DNA from: Bacteriovoracaceae bacterium
Lineage (GTDB): Bacteria; Bdellovibrionota; Bacteriovoracia; Bacteriovoracales; Bacteriovoracaceae
Direction of reading: 5' to 3'
NCBI GenBank assembly: GCA_028101965.1
Contig: JAOHMI010000001.1
Location: 62,001-126,000, forward strand
DNA: 64,000 bases
Under the pieces are notes generated by a model. The model was given only the letters and a program-made list of their open reading frames with translations. It did no database searches and was not told the origin of the DNA. The position numbers and the translations under genes are program-made. Shown in pieces: positions 43,760 to 53,756 of the stretch (its first letter is position 1; every line of letters begins with the position of its first letter).

Positions 43760-43948
43760 ATGAGTGCAGGAACGATTACAATTAAATTAAAGAAAAGCTT
43801 AGTCTCCACTACTGTCAAGCAAAAGGCTAATGCCGCGGGACTTGGTGTAAAGAAGATTGGTGATTTAAGAACTTTAGAAAATACTCCTTCTGTTAGAGGG
43901 ATGATCAAAAAAATGATCAATTTTATAGATATAATTGAAGAAAAATAA
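43760..43948 (+). CDS. rpmD: Ribosomal protein uL30
   Basis: L30 homology, synteny. Confidence 0.96.
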   Translation: MSAGTITIKLKKSLVSTTVKQKANAAGLGVKKIGDLRTLENTPSVRGMIKKMINFIDIIEEK

Positions 43949-43963
43949 AAATATAGGTGAGTT

Positions 43964-44413
43964 ATGTTAAAACTAAATAATCTAAGTAGTCCTAAGGGTG
44001 CCAATCGTAAAAGAAAGAGGATTGGCCGTGGTGAAGGTTCCGGACAAGGAACTCAAGCTGGTAAAGGTCATAAAGGGCAAAAAGCTCGAAGCGGTGGTGG
44101 AACTCGTATCGGTTTTGAAGGTGGACAAACTCCACTTTACCGAAGACTTCCAAAACGTGGATTTAACAATACAGCGTTTGCGACAGAAGTTGTTTCACTT
44201 AGCTTGAAAGCTGTGGCTAATAAGTTTGAAGGAGATGAGGTAACGAGAGAGACTCTTATTTCTAAAGGACTTCTAAATGGACGAAAGAAAACTTTTGAAA
44301 TTAAAATCCTTAATGATGACACTGTGTCTAAAGCAGTTAATTTTAAAGGAATTGAGAAGTTTTCAAAGACGGCGAGAGAGAATATAATCAAGAACGGTGG
44401 TTCGATTAACTAA
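43964..44413 (+). CDS. rplO: Ribosomal protein uL15
   Basis: KRIGRGEGSGQGTQAGKGHKGQKARSGG. Confidence 0.98.
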   Translation: MLKLNNLSSPKGANRKRKRIGRGEGSGQGTQAGKGHKGQKARSGGGTRIGFEGGQTPLYRRLPKRGFNNTAFATEVVSLSLKAVANKFEGDEVTRETLISKGLLNGRKKTFEIKILNDDTVSKAVNFKGIEKFSKTARENIIKNGGSIN

Positions 44414-44437
44414 TCATTATCAAGGAAGGTATTCTCA

Positions 44438-45763
44438 ATGACAAATCAACAACCAAAGGGAAAGTTAGAAGAACTTTTTCGAAGGATTGCTTTTACGTTG
44501 ATTCTTTTAGCTGTCTATCGAATTGCAACTCAGGTTCCAATGCCTGGAGTTGATCCAGATGCTCTTTCATCTTATTTTAATAATTTAAGTGGAAATATTT
44601 TTGGAATATTTAATACCTTTTCTGGTGGTGCTCTCGAGCGTTTCTCAGTCTTGGCTCTTGGGATTATGCCTTATATTACGGCATCAATTATCTTTTCTCT
44701 TTTAACAGTTTCATTTCCAGCTTTAGAAGAAATTAAAAAAGAAGCTGATGGATACAAAAAAATTAATCAATGGACTAGATATTTAACCGTAGGTCTTTGC
44801 TTATTTCAAGGTTATATGCTTGCCATCGGTCTTGAAACTGCCAAAAGCGCAGAAGGAGCTTCTGTTGTACTCGATCCAGGAATGGGATTTAGATTGCTGA
44901 CTATTGTTTCTTTGTGTGCAGGTACAATGTTCGTTATGTGGCTAGGTGAGCAAATCACTGAGCGAGGGATTGGAAACGGAATCTCGCTTATTATTTTTGC
45001 GGGTATCGCGGCTAGTATTCCTAATGGTATTGCTAATACAATTAATCTATTTAGAAATGGTGAATTATCTGGACTTAGCCTCCTCATTATTATGTTGGTG
45101 ATGTTTGCTGCGTTTTGGATAATCATATATATTGAGAAAGCTTTTAGGAAAGTACCAGTTCAGTACGCAAAAAGAGTTGTTAATAATCGTGTATTCGGAG
45201 GTCAATCTTCACACCTTCCGGTAAAGGTTAATATCTCTGGGGTTATGCCTCCAATCTTTGCATCTGCAATTCTTGGTTTCCCCGCCACAGTGTCAAACTT
45301 TGTACCAGAAAGCTCGCCTATCAAGATTTATGTTGATGATATTACCCAGGCACTTTACCCTGGCGAAATGCTTTACAATGTAGTTTTTGTTGGATTCATT
45401 GTGTTCTTCTGTTATTTTTACGCTCAAATTCAATTTAAAACTGAAGATATTGCAGAATCATTAAGAAAGAATGGCGGATTTATTCCTGGGATTCGTCCAG
45501 GAGCAAAAACGGCAGAGTTTCTTGATAATGTTGTAAATAAACTTACACTCGTTGGGGCCATATATATTTCTATACTTTGTATTATGCCGACTATCTTACT
45601 CAATACAGCAAAAGTACCTTTTTATTTCGGTGGTACATCCCTGCTTATTCTCGTGGGTGTGGCAATTGATACTATGGCGCAAGCTGAAACTTTTTTGATT
45701 TCTCAGCGGTACGATAAGACTTATAAAGCCCGCGGCAAGCACAGTGGAGTAAAAAGGTTTTAA
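44438..45763 (+). CDS. secY: Preprotein translocase subunit SecY
   Basis: SecY TM sequence; LGIMPYITASIIFSLL, GIGNGISLIIFAGI. Confidence 0.99.
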   Translation: MTNQQPKGKLEELFRRIAFTLILLAVYRIATQVPMPGVDPDALSSYFNNLSGNIFGIFNTFSGGALERFSVLALGIMPYITASIIFSLLTVSFPALEEIKKEADGYKKINQWTRYLTVGLCLFQGYMLAIGLETAKSAEGASVVLDPGMGFRLLTIVSLCAGTMFVMWLGEQITERGIGNGISLIIFAGIAASIPNGIANTINLFRNGELSGLSLLIIMLVMFAAFWIIIYIEKAFRKVPVQYAKRVVNNRVFGGQSSHLPVKVNISGVMPPIFASAILGFPATVSNFVPESSPIKIYVDDITQALYPGEMLYNVVFVGFIVFFCYFYAQIQFKTEDIAESLRKNGGFIPGIRPGAKTAEFLDNVVNKLTLVGAIYISILCIMPTILLNTAKVPFYFGGTSLLILVGVAIDTMAQAETFLISQRYDKTYKARGKHSGVKRF

Positions 45764-45764
45764 T

Positions 45765-46394
45765 ATGATTCACCTTGTACTCATAGGCTTACCAGGCTCT
45801 GGTAAAGGTTCACAAGCAACGAAGCTTATTGATGAGTATGGGTTTAATCATGTTTCAACAGGGAACTTATTAAGAGAAGAGGTCGCTAAAGCAAGCGAGC
45901 TTGGAAATGAAATAAAGTCTGTAATGGATTCCGGTAACCTAGTATCAGATGATTTGGTTATTAAGTTACTAAAGGCAAATATTAACGTTGATAGTTCATC
46001 TTACATTTTTGATGGTTTTCCACGAACTGGCTTGCAAGCCCAGACATTAGATGAGCAAATTTTAGTCGATCAAAAATATTATGCGGTCTATTTTGAGTTG
46101 GATCCTGAAATTGTAATTTCTAGGCTTTCTTCTCGCAGAATGACCAAAGATGGTAAATATATTTATAATCTTCAGACAAATCCACCTAAGAAAGATGGGA
46201 TTTGTGATGTTACTGGTGAAGAGTTGATTCAGCGGAAAGATGACCAGGAAGATGTAATTAAGAATAGGATTAGCGTGTTCTTTGAAACCGTTGATCCAAT
46301 ATTAGAATTTTATAGAACAAAAAATAATTTAATAACTTTAGACGCCTCCAAGAACTTGGAGGATGTTTACGCCGAAATAAGAAAATTATTGTAA
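45765..46394 (+). CDS. adk: Adenylate kinase
   Basis: LIGLPGSGKGSQATKL; FDGFPRTGLQAQTLD. Confidence 0.97.
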   Translation: MIHLVLIGLPGSGKGSQATKLIDEYGFNHVSTGNLLREEVAKASELGNEIKSVMDSGNLVSDDLVIKLLKANINVDSSSYIFDGFPRTGLQAQTLDEQILVDQKYYAVYFELDPEIVISRLSSRRMTKDGKYIYNLQTNPPKKDGICDVTGEELIQRKDDQEDVIKNRISVFFETVDPILEFYRTKNNLITLDASKNLEDVYAEIRKLL

Positions 46395-46466
46395 ATAGAA
46401 TCATTTTATATTGATTTTTTATTGATTTTCGACTATATAACGAACTTTCGGCATTTATTGAGGCTT

Positions 46467-46700
46467 ATGAGCAGTACAGAAGATATTATTGAAGTTGAAG
46501 GCGAGGTCCTTGAGTTATTACCTAATACTAAGTTTAGAGTAAAGCTACCAAACGACCATGTAATTCTTGCTCATATAAGCGGAAAAATGAGAATGAATTT
46601 TATTAAAATACTTCCTGGGGATAAGGTAATGGTTGAAATATCACGTTACGACTTATCGAAAGGAAGAATTGTATTTAGAGGAAAGTCTAATAAGCAATAG
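46467..46700 (+). CDS. infA: Translation initiation factor IF-1
   Basis: [59 protein letters not shown]; internal ATG 46467 preferred over track start 46422. Confidence 0.97.
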   Translation: MSSTEDIIEVEGEVLELLPNTKFRVKLPNDHVILAHISGKMRMNFIKILPGDKVMVEISRYDLSKGRIVFRGKSNKQ

Positions 46701-46709
46701 GAAAGAATT

Positions 46710-46826
46710 ATGAAAGTTAGATCATCTGTAAAAAAGATTTGTGGGAATTGTAAAATTATTAAAAGAAAAGGCATTCTTAGAGTAATTTGCAAATCAAACC
46801 CGAAGCACAAGCAAAAGCAAGGTTAA
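46710..46826 (+). CDS. rpmJ: Ribosomal protein bL36 (zinc-binding form)
   Basis: Manual translation [39 protein letters not shown]-x2-C...C...H; not in ORF track because it is short. Confidence 0.97.
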   Translation: MKVRSSVKKICGNCKIIKRKGILRVICKSNPKHKQKQG

Positions 46827-46847
46827 AAGAATTATTAGGAGAATATA

Positions 46848-47228
46848 ATGGCTCGTATATTAGGTGTCGATTTACCAAGAAATAAAGCTATGAGAATAGC
46901 GTTGAGAAGTTTATATGGAGTTGGTCCAAAAGTGGCTGTCGACGTGTTAACTAAAGTTGGTATCGACCTCAAAATGAACTCAAATGAATTGACCGAGGAA
47001 AACGTTAATCAAATCCGTTCTGAACTGGATAACTATACAGTTGAAGGGGATTTAAGAAGAGAGATCGGTTTAAATATTAAACGTTTAAAAGATTTAGGTT
47101 GCTATCGAGGCATCCGACATAAAAGAGGACTACCAGTAAGAGGTCAAAGAACCTCCACTAATGCTCGAACTCGTAAAGGTAAAGCAGTAGCAATTGCTGG
47201 TAAGAAATCTATTAAATCAATGAAGTAA
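46848..47228 (+). CDS. rpsM: Ribosomal protein uS13
   Basis: [28 protein letters not shown]. Confidence 0.99.
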   Translation: MARILGVDLPRNKAMRIALRSLYGVGPKVAVDVLTKVGIDLKMNSNELTEENVNQIRSELDNYTVEGDLRREIGLNIKRLKDLGCYRGIRHKRGLPVRGQRTSTNARTRKGKAVAIAGKKSIKSMK

Positions 47229-47244
47229 TTAAGGATATAATAAA

Positions 47245-47628
47245 ATGGCTAAAGCACCAACTAAGAAAAAAGTTAAAAAGAATATCACTCACGGAGTTTG
47301 TAGCGTATTGGCGTCATTTAACAATACAATCGTTACCTTCTCTGATCCTTCAGGAAATGTTGTTTCTTGGGCAAGTGCTGGTGGCCTAGGATTTAGAGGA
47401 TCCAAAAAATCAACTCCTTTCGCTGCGCAAATGGCTTCTCAGGAAGCTGCTAAAAAAGCAATGGAACACGGTATGAGTAGTGTTGATGTAAAGGTTAAAG
47501 GGCCTGGTGCTGGTCGAGAGAATGCAATTCGTGCTTTGATAGCTGCAGGTTTAAAGGTTACTTCAGTTGCCGATAAGAGTCCAATACCACATAATGGTTG
47601 TAGGGCACCGAAAAGACGTCGGGTTTAA
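47245..47628 (+). CDS. rpsK: Ribosomal protein uS11
   Basis: [39 protein letters not shown]. Confidence 0.99.
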   Translation: MAKAPTKKKVKKNITHGVCSVLASFNNTIVTFSDPSGNVVSWASAGGLGFRGSKKSTPFAAQMASQEAAKKAMEHGMSSVDVKVKGPGAGRENAIRALIAAGLKVTSVADKSPIPHNGCRAPKRRRV

Positions 47629-47661
47629 TTAAGAAACTAAATAGATGGAGTAATTTATATT

Positions 47662-48708
47662 ATGGATACTTATAAAGTAAAAAATTGGAATAATTTAATA
47701 CGGCCAGAGGCAATTGAAGTTGATAACGACGCCCTAAAGCCTAGTTACGGTAAATTCGTAGCAAAGCCACTTGAGAGAGGGTATGGTTTGACTCTTGGGA
47801 ACTCTTTAAGAAGAGTTCTTTTATCTTCACTTCAAGGTGCTGGTATCGTGGCTATCAAAATTGATGGTGTTGAGCATGAATTTGGTACAGTTGAAAATGT
47901 AAAAGAAGAAGTTCAGGAAATAATCCTTAATTTAAAAGAAATTCGTTTTAAAGTTCAAAACGTGGATGAAGTAAATTTGAGTATTATTAAGAACTCTGAA
48001 GGTGTTGTTTCAGCTGCAGATATTAGCGAAAATCCAAATGTTGTCGTTTTAAATAAAGAAGCAGTAATTGCTAATATTTCTTCCGGTGGAAAAATCTCAA
48101 TGGAGTTGAAGATTGTTCGTGGGAGAGGGTATGTTTCTGCTGCTGAAAATAAAGAACTTTACGATCTTCCCCTAGGCTATATTTACTTAGATACTCTATT
48201 CTCGCCTATCCACAGAGTTAATTATTCTGTAACGAATGCAAGAGTTGGGAAGAGAACCGATTTTGATAAATTAACTCTCGAGGTTTGGTCTGATGCAGGT
48301 GTTGATCCTGTTGATGCTGTAGCTTATTCAGCAAAAATTCTAAGAGATCAATTAAAAGTATTTTTAAACTTTGAAGATGAAGATACTCCAGTAGAAGTTA
48401 AATCTCAAAAAGTACAAACAAATAACACAACCAACGAAGCATTACTTAAGCCTGTTTCTGAGCTTGAGCTAAGTGTTCGTTCGGCAAATTGTTTACAAAA
48501 CGCAAACATCAAATATATTTACGAGCTTGTTTCGAAGACAGAAGGTGAAATGCTTAGAACTAAAAACTTTGGGCGTAAATCTCTTAATGAAATTAAAGAG
48601 ATTTTATCTCAAATGGGCTTAGGTCTAGGGATGAAAGTTGATAGCATCATGAAAGATGTGCAAAATCAAGCTAACCAAAATATGAGTGATTCAGTAATTA
48701 AGGAGTAA
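47662..48708 (+). CDS. rpoA: RNA polymerase alpha subunit
   Basis: EPLERGYGLTLGNSLRRVLLSSLQGA-like N-terminus; alpha-CTD ELELSVRSANCLQNANIKYIYELV. Confidence 0.99.
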   Translation: MDTYKVKNWNNLIRPEAIEVDNDALKPSYGKFVAKPLERGYGLTLGNSLRRVLLSSLQGAGIVAIKIDGVEHEFGTVENVKEEVQEIILNLKEIRFKVQNVDEVNLSIIKNSEGVVSAADISENPNVVVLNKEAVIANISSGGKISMELKIVRGRGYVSAAENKELYDLPLGYIYLDTLFSPIHRVNYSVTNARVGKRTDFDKLTLEVWSDAGVDPVDAVAYSAKILRDQLKVFLNFEDEDTPVEVKSQKVQTNNTTNEALLKPVSELELSVRSANCLQNANIKYIYELVSKTEGEMLRTKNFGRKSLNEIKEILSQMGLGLGMKVDSIMKDVQNQANQNMSDSVIKE

Positions 48709-48711
48709 GCC

Positions 48712-49065
48712 ATGAGACATGGTAAGCATAAGTATAAATTAAGTGTAAAACCATCACACCGTAAGAGTATGATCAGAAACTTAGCAAGTGATATAATTGC
48801 CCATGGGCAAATAAAAACTACAGTTGCTAAGTGTAAAGCTGTTAAGCCTTTTATTGAAAGACTTGTGACAATTGCTCGAACCGATACTGTTGCTAACCGA
48901 AGATTGGCTTTTAAAAAATTAGATAGTGCAAAAGCAGTTAAAAAACTTTTTGCTGATGTTGCTCCAAAATATACTGAGAGACCAGGCGGATATACTCGAA
49001 TAACCAAGCTAGCTGATAGAAGAGTTGGCGATGGTTCAGAGATGAGTTATATTTCATTCGTTTAA
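48712..49065 (+). CDS. rplQ: Ribosomal protein bL17
   Basis: MRHGKHKYKLSVKPSHRKSMIRNLASDIIAHGQIKTT. Confidence 0.99.
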   Translation: MRHGKHKYKLSVKPSHRKSMIRNLASDIIAHGQIKTTVAKCKAVKPFIERLVTIARTDTVANRRLAFKKLDSAKAVKKLFADVAPKYTERPGGYTRITKLADRRVGDGSEMSYISFV

Positions 49066-49138
49066 TTATTTAATTAACTTTTAATTCAAATTCCTATATC
49101 GTATCAGCTTATTACTAGATAAATTCAGGAAGGTCGAG

Positions 49139-49693
49139 ATGGCTTTAAAGTCTCTCATATTCTCAGCTTTAGTGTTGTTCACTTTTGCTTATATTAAATA
49201 TAATAAAAATAAGCTTGATGGTTTAATTGCGAAGCCTGATCAAATCGAATCGCTTAAAACGATGCCGCTTAATTATCCTTTAAAGTCCTTAGTTCGAGAT
49301 ACTAAGTCTAATTTAGGTACGACTAAATCTAAAAAGCTAAAAATAGTTCATTTTTGGGCAACTTGGTGTGCTCCATGTGAAAAAGAGTTTCCTTTGTTTA
49401 AGGATCTCTTTGAGTTATTAATAAAAAGTAAATGGGATATTTATTTTGTAGCAATCAACGATGATACAAAAAAAATTTATCGATTTCTGGATAAAATGTC
49501 GTTTCCTTTAAATTATATTTTCACAAATAATACAAATGAACATCAGACTATGTTTAATGTTTATAAAGTTCCTGAAACACTCCTTTTTGATGCTAATAAT
49601 AATCTAATAAAAAGGATTGTTGGCCCTCAATCATGGAATGATCCAAGAATGGTGAACTTTTTTAAGCAGATAGAAAAGAGAAGTCTAAAGTAA
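49139..49693 (+). CDS. TlpA/ResA-like membrane-anchored thioredoxin
   Basis: N-terminal TM; VHFWATWCAPCEKEFPLF (CxxC); VPETLLFDANN. Confidence 0.88.
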   Translation: MALKSLIFSALVLFTFAYIKYNKNKLDGLIAKPDQIESLKTMPLNYPLKSLVRDTKSNLGTTKSKKLKIVHFWATWCAPCEKEFPLFKDLFELLIKSKWDIYFVAINDDTKKIYRFLDKMSFPLNYIFTNNTNEHQTMFNVYKVPETLLFDANNNLIKRIVGPQSWNDPRMVNFFKQIEKRSLK

Positions 49694-49718
49694 TTTTAGC
49701 TAACTAAAGGGGAGAATT

Positions 49719-50048
49719 TTGGTAAATACTTTTTTACTATTGGTAACTTTTTTATCATTTTCACTTTATTCATTTGATAACAAATGCACTTTTTCCAGTG
49801 GTTTTCATTGGGTAAAATTAAGTAAGGGAAAATTTGATGTCGAAGTAAAATCAACAATGTCTCCTTGGGTTAAATACTGTGCAAAAGACATTTTAGTAAT
49901 AGATAAGAAAAACAAAGACCAGGAACAAGTTTATGGCTTGATTAGAATTGGTAAATTTAATTTTATGGACATGGAAAGAAAACCTCAATATATATATGGT
50001 TGTGTCTATGCATCAGCAAGCAATCATATAATTTATTGCAGAAAGTAA
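49719..50048 (+). CDS. Small secreted protein
   Basis: TTG start after gggga; signal-like VNTFLLLVTFLSFSLYSFD. Confidence 0.55.
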   Translation: MVNTFLLLVTFLSFSLYSFDNKCTFSSGFHWVKLSKGKFDVEVKSTMSPWVKYCAKDILVIDKKNKDQEQVYGLIRIGKFNFMDMERKPQYIYGCVYASASNHIIYCRK

Positions 50049-50057
50049 TTTTGATAT

Positions 50058-50744
50058 CTAAAAATTATAAGTGAGGGCCGGGTAAAAGTTTATTTGTCCA
50101 TTTGGAGAAAAATTTTGGTTGAGACCAAAAATCAGCTTTTCTTCTTCACTTTCAAAATAGTAATTATAAGAAAATATAACCACATTCGTTCCGGCTAAAA
50201 AGTAAAAAATATTCTTTAGACTTTCCTCGGGTTTGCCGACATAAATATTTGTTAAGTATTGAAGTGTAAGGATTGAAGTAGTGGCAAGAATAGAGTTTCT
50301 TTTAGCTCTCTTCTTTATAGCTTTGGCTTTCAAATTATGAATGTAGAAATCATTTGCACTTAATAGTTTATTTTTTTTTGAAGTTTTTTTAGTTTTAATT
50401 TTCTTAGCAAATGATTTATTTAACTTATTCAGGTCTTTTTCGTAATATTCTTTTATTCCAGATCCAATATTAAAAACACCAATTGCTTGAACACCTGAAT
50501 AAGCAAGCTTTAACGTATAGGCATCAGAATTAAAATAGCCTAAATTTCCAATAATAGTTGCAGCTGATCCAGAAATTATTTTTTGTAGATAGCGGGGTTT
50601 ATCTTTATTCTCATATTCTTGAAAATAAATCCTCTCAGCAGCTTCTTCTAGGTTTTCTTTTTCAATTTTTTTCTCTTTGGCATTGATTTTTAGACTAATC
50701 GAAAGCCAGAGAAAAATAAATATAGGTAGATTGTTGATCCTCAA
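50058..50744 (-). CDS. Hypothetical envelope protein (cassette gene 4)
   Basis: Signal-like N-terminus, two or more hydrophobic segments, C-terminal Phe; start overlaps the upstream gene by 50 nt. Confidence 0.65.
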   Translation of the reverse strand: MRINNLPIFIFLWLSISLKINAKEKKIEKENLEEAAERIYFQEYENKDKPRYLQKIISGSAATIIGNLGYFNSDAYTLKLAYSGVQAIGVFNIGSGIKEYYEKDLNKLNKSFAKKIKTKKTSKKNKLLSANDFYIHNLKAKAIKKRAKRNSILATTSILTLQYLTNIYVGKPEESLKNIFYFLAGTNVVIFSYNYYFESEEEKLIFGLNQNFSPNGQINFYPALTYNF

Positions 50745-51783
50745 TATTAAATCCTATTATTTCTCGTTCATTACTGAATACGAGACCAATTTTTGAAAAT
50801 TCATTTCCAAAATTAATTGCCATCGTTTGAATATAGTCATTATAACTGGCCATTAGAGTTAGATATTCGATATTGTAAAAAACACTATAAACAATATAAT
50901 CTTCAAATATGAAATCCATATGATCTTTATGGGGTAAAGGAGAGCTTACTTCGACTCCAATATCACCATAGTTAATGTTATAGCTTTTCCCAAATCCTAG
51001 TTTTAGATAACTTGAATAATGATAGAGGCTTTCCAAAGATTCATCATCATTTATGAGATCTGATTTTTGTTGATAGTTACTTCCAAAGTTTTTAGCAACG
51101 ATAGACCAATTTGGTATAAAAGGTGAGGAAAATTCTCCAAGTAAACCAATATCACTCTGAAGATTATTAAATGATTCCTGTTCAAATAATTTTTGAGCAG
51201 AGTCGTTATCGTTGAAATCGAGAGAGTCAAATGATTGAATCAGTCTATTTCCAGAAATATACCTTACGCTTGCCCCGAGAGTGAAAGAGAAGTTTGGGTT
51301 AGTGAAAACTTCCTTTGAACTAGTTAAACTAAGTGTACTAAAATTTGAGTAATTAACATTTGCTTTTAAAATTGCAGGGTTAAATACAAGAAGATTCGAC
51401 ATTATATAGTTTGGTGAATAATTTAATGCAAAATATTTGTTTATAAGAGAAATTTCAGTATACGAACTAAAAGAATTAAAATTCTCTTGTTCAAGTATTT
51501 CTCGTAATTTATTCTCTTCAATTTTTTCAAAGAAAATGTTCTGAGTATTATCAATTGCATCTCCCTCAGCTTTTCCGAGGGCTAGAAAATTTAATACCCC
51601 TTTTTCTTTATACTTGTGTTGTAGGGCAGGATTACACTGGTAGGATGTTTGACCAATGTAGTTTACGGTACAAGCACTATTAAGACTAAGTGACTCAAAC
51701 GAAGAATTAGGCTTTATTAGATGTATCGTTTCGTATCCGAACGCATTATCGAACGAGAGCAATAAGAGTAGGACTAGTAGCAT
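50695..51783 (-). CDS. Predicted outer-membrane beta-barrel-like protein (cassette gene 3)
   Basis: Signal MLLVLLLLLSFDNAFG; alternating aromatic/polar strand-like segments; overlaps gene 2 by 10 nt. Confidence 0.65.
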   Translation of the reverse strand: MLLVLLLLLSFDNAFGYETIHLIKPNSSFESLSLNSACTVNYIGQTSYQCNPALQHKYKEKGVLNFLALGKAEGDAIDNTQNIFFEKIEENKLREILEQENFNSFSSYTEISLINKYFALNYSPNYIMSNLLVFNPAILKANVNYSNFSTLSLTSSKEVFTNPNFSFTLGASVRYISGNRLIQSFDSLDFNDNDSAQKLFEQESFNNLQSDIGLLGEFSSPFIPNWSIVAKNFGSNYQQKSDLINDDESLESLYHYSSYLKLGFGKSYNINYGDIGVEVSSPLPHKDHMDFIFEDYIVYSVFYNIEYLTLMASYNDYIQTMAINFGNEFSKIGLVFSNEREIIGFNIEDQQSTYIYFSLAFD

Positions 51784-52676
51784 AAGGCATTAACTGCTTT
51801 TTTCTTGGCAATTTGAAAGGAATAGCTATTTATTTGGCCAAGTTTTTCATCGAGTTCTTTATGGCTAATATAGTTATTGGTAAAAAGTTTAGATTTACTC
51901 TTTGAAAGCTTTGGATTCGAGGCTAGTATTTCGTAGACTCTAGATATTTTTGCATTAGCAAATTGAAGTTGATCATACTTTAAATTACAAACTATTATGG
52001 AAAAAACATCATTTGCTTTTTGTGGAAAGGCATCTTTTAAATAATTAATTATTAATACATGGGCGAGGACTTCTTTATAAAAAATAAACTTTTTGATTAG
52101 TTTGTTGTCATCTCGTGCAAGTTTAGATGATTCTTCATCGCATAAATTCATTGCTTGGAGGAGATCAAATCGTTGATCCGTTGACAGGTTTGGTATTTTA
52201 ACAAAAATTGGTAAGTGATTGTTTATAAATCTAGAATAGATATAAATTCTCTTAAATAACTCTCTAGTCGTTGGAGCCATTTTTTCATCCAAAAGATTTT
52301 GCATTAAGTTGTCTTCATAAAATGAATCAGGCTTCTCTTTTTCTTTTTCTTCGTCTTCACTAAAATTTAGTGAGATGAATGGTTTTTTAAAAATATAGTC
52401 TTTTAATATTGGGTATAAGGAGAAGACATCAATCCCTGCTCTTGAAGCGTAAGCGCTAGTTAATTCAAGCTTTACGTTAGGGTCGTCATTCTCAGTTAAG
52501 CTTTTTTCATAATAGTAGATAGACTTAGAATGTTTTCCTTCATTTTGAAATCTTCTGGCTAAAGTTAAGTCAGATATGTCTTCAGATCGAGATTTTCTTT
52601 CTCCGCATGAGAAAATGAAGATTGAAAGTAGGCAGACATTGATAAATGATTGACGATAATTATTTTTTAAATTCAT
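51774..52676 (-). CDS. Lipoprotein with TPR-like N-terminus (cassette gene 2)
   Basis: Refined ATG at 52676 (MNLKNNYRQ); lipobox-like IFIFSCGE; ARRFQNEGKHSKSIYYYEKSLTEND. Confidence 0.65.
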   Translation of the reverse strand: MNLKNNYRQSFINVCLLSIFIFSCGERKSRSEDISDLTLARRFQNEGKHSKSIYYYEKSLTENDDPNVKLELTSAYASRAGIDVFSLYPILKDYIFKKPFISLNFSEDEEKEKEKPDSFYEDNLMQNLLDEKMAPTTRELFKRIYIYSRFINNHLPIFVKIPNLSTDQRFDLLQAMNLCDEESSKLARDDNKLIKKFIFYKEVLAHVLIINYLKDAFPQKANDVFSIIVCNLKYDQLQFANAKISRVYEILASNPKLSKSKSKLFTNNYISHKELDEKLGQINSYSFQIAKKKAVNALCY

Positions 52677-53574
52677 TTTTAAACATAACTTCTCCGTCAA
52701 CAGAAGGAACCCATTTGTCACCTCTAAAGGTAGATCGATGGAGAGTTATTTTCTCAGGAGAAATATTTATAATGTTATGAAACATAAAATCTTCGAAAGA
52801 AACATATGTCATTATATAATCTTTATTAAATTTTAACCCTGTTTTTTCATTGTAAGTTAAGTCTAATGTATCGATTTTAATTTCATCATAATAGATACCT
52901 TCGTCAGATCTAAGAAGGGTAACGTTTGGTTTCGTTGATTTAATTTGAATAGACTTTGCAGTTTCATTTACCTCTGCAGATATATCCTCGCTAATAGTAA
53001 AGTTATAATTGCTTCGGTCTTTAATACTTAGAAGATATTTTATAATATTAAATATTTCGATTTTCGACTTCTGATTTTTAATTGTTAATACTCGGTAAGT
53101 ATCTTGTTTGTTTTGAATGTCGTAAGTTAGTGTTTCAATTTGGTTGAGATTATTAATATTCCCTTTAATCAGGCTACTCTCATATTCTTGATTATCCTCG
53201 ATACTGAAATTTCCCTCTGGGCTTAGCTGAAGTTTATAGTAAAGTTTTTCAATTAAGGCTTGAGTCTTAATCTTCTTTCCTTTCTTCACAGTTCGAAAAC
53301 TAGTGTTTTCGTCAAAGGAAATTTTAATGGCATAGTCAATTTGGTCAAAAATCTGATTTAAAGCATTTGAAACTTGTTCTATTGGGATAATTTGATCTCG
53401 AATATTTCTTTTGGCTGAATCTTTTTTTCCGATTTTCTCTTTATCTTTTTTGTCTACATAATCTTGATTGGGATTTTGTTCGACTTTTGAGCACGAAAGT
53501 AATCCAAGTGAGATTATTGTAAAGAAAAAGGTAGTAAAAAGGTTTTTATAATAGTTGTTTATTAAGAAAGACAT
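52660..53574 (-). CDS. Lipoprotein (cassette gene 1)
   Basis: Refined ATG at 53574 (MSFLINNYY); lipobox ISLGLLSCSK. Confidence 0.7.
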   Translation of the reverse strand: MSFLINNYYKNLFTTFFFTIISLGLLSCSKVEQNPNQDYVDKKDKEKIGKKDSAKRNIRDQIIPIEQVSNALNQIFDQIDYAIKISFDENTSFRTVKKGKKIKTQALIEKLYYKLQLSPEGNFSIEDNQEYESSLIKGNINNLNQIETLTYDIQNKQDTYRVLTIKNQKSKIEIFNIIKYLLSIKDRSNYNFTISEDISAEVNETAKSIQIKSTKPNVTLLRSDEGIYYDEIKIDTLDLTYNEKTGLKFNKDYIMTYVSFEDFMFHNIINISPEKITLHRSTFRGDKWVPSVDGEVMFKNEFKK

Positions 53575-53756
53575 GTTTCTGTTTCCCCTAGATAGGTATT
53601 TTCTTATGGTTAGCATAGACGATTAGAGGAAATCTTTAATAAGTTTTTGGTTTGAAATTTTTACTTATTACAAGGGTGTATCAGTGGATTGTTTCATTTT
53701 CTTTCGATGGTAATACAAATAGAATTAGACATTTAGTCGTAAGCTGGGAAAGATGT

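Noticed and set aside
43480-44004. 174-aa minus-strand ORF across rpsE-rpmD
   Set aside because: Antisense to two conserved ribosomal genes with no RBS evidence; likely a coding-strand artefact
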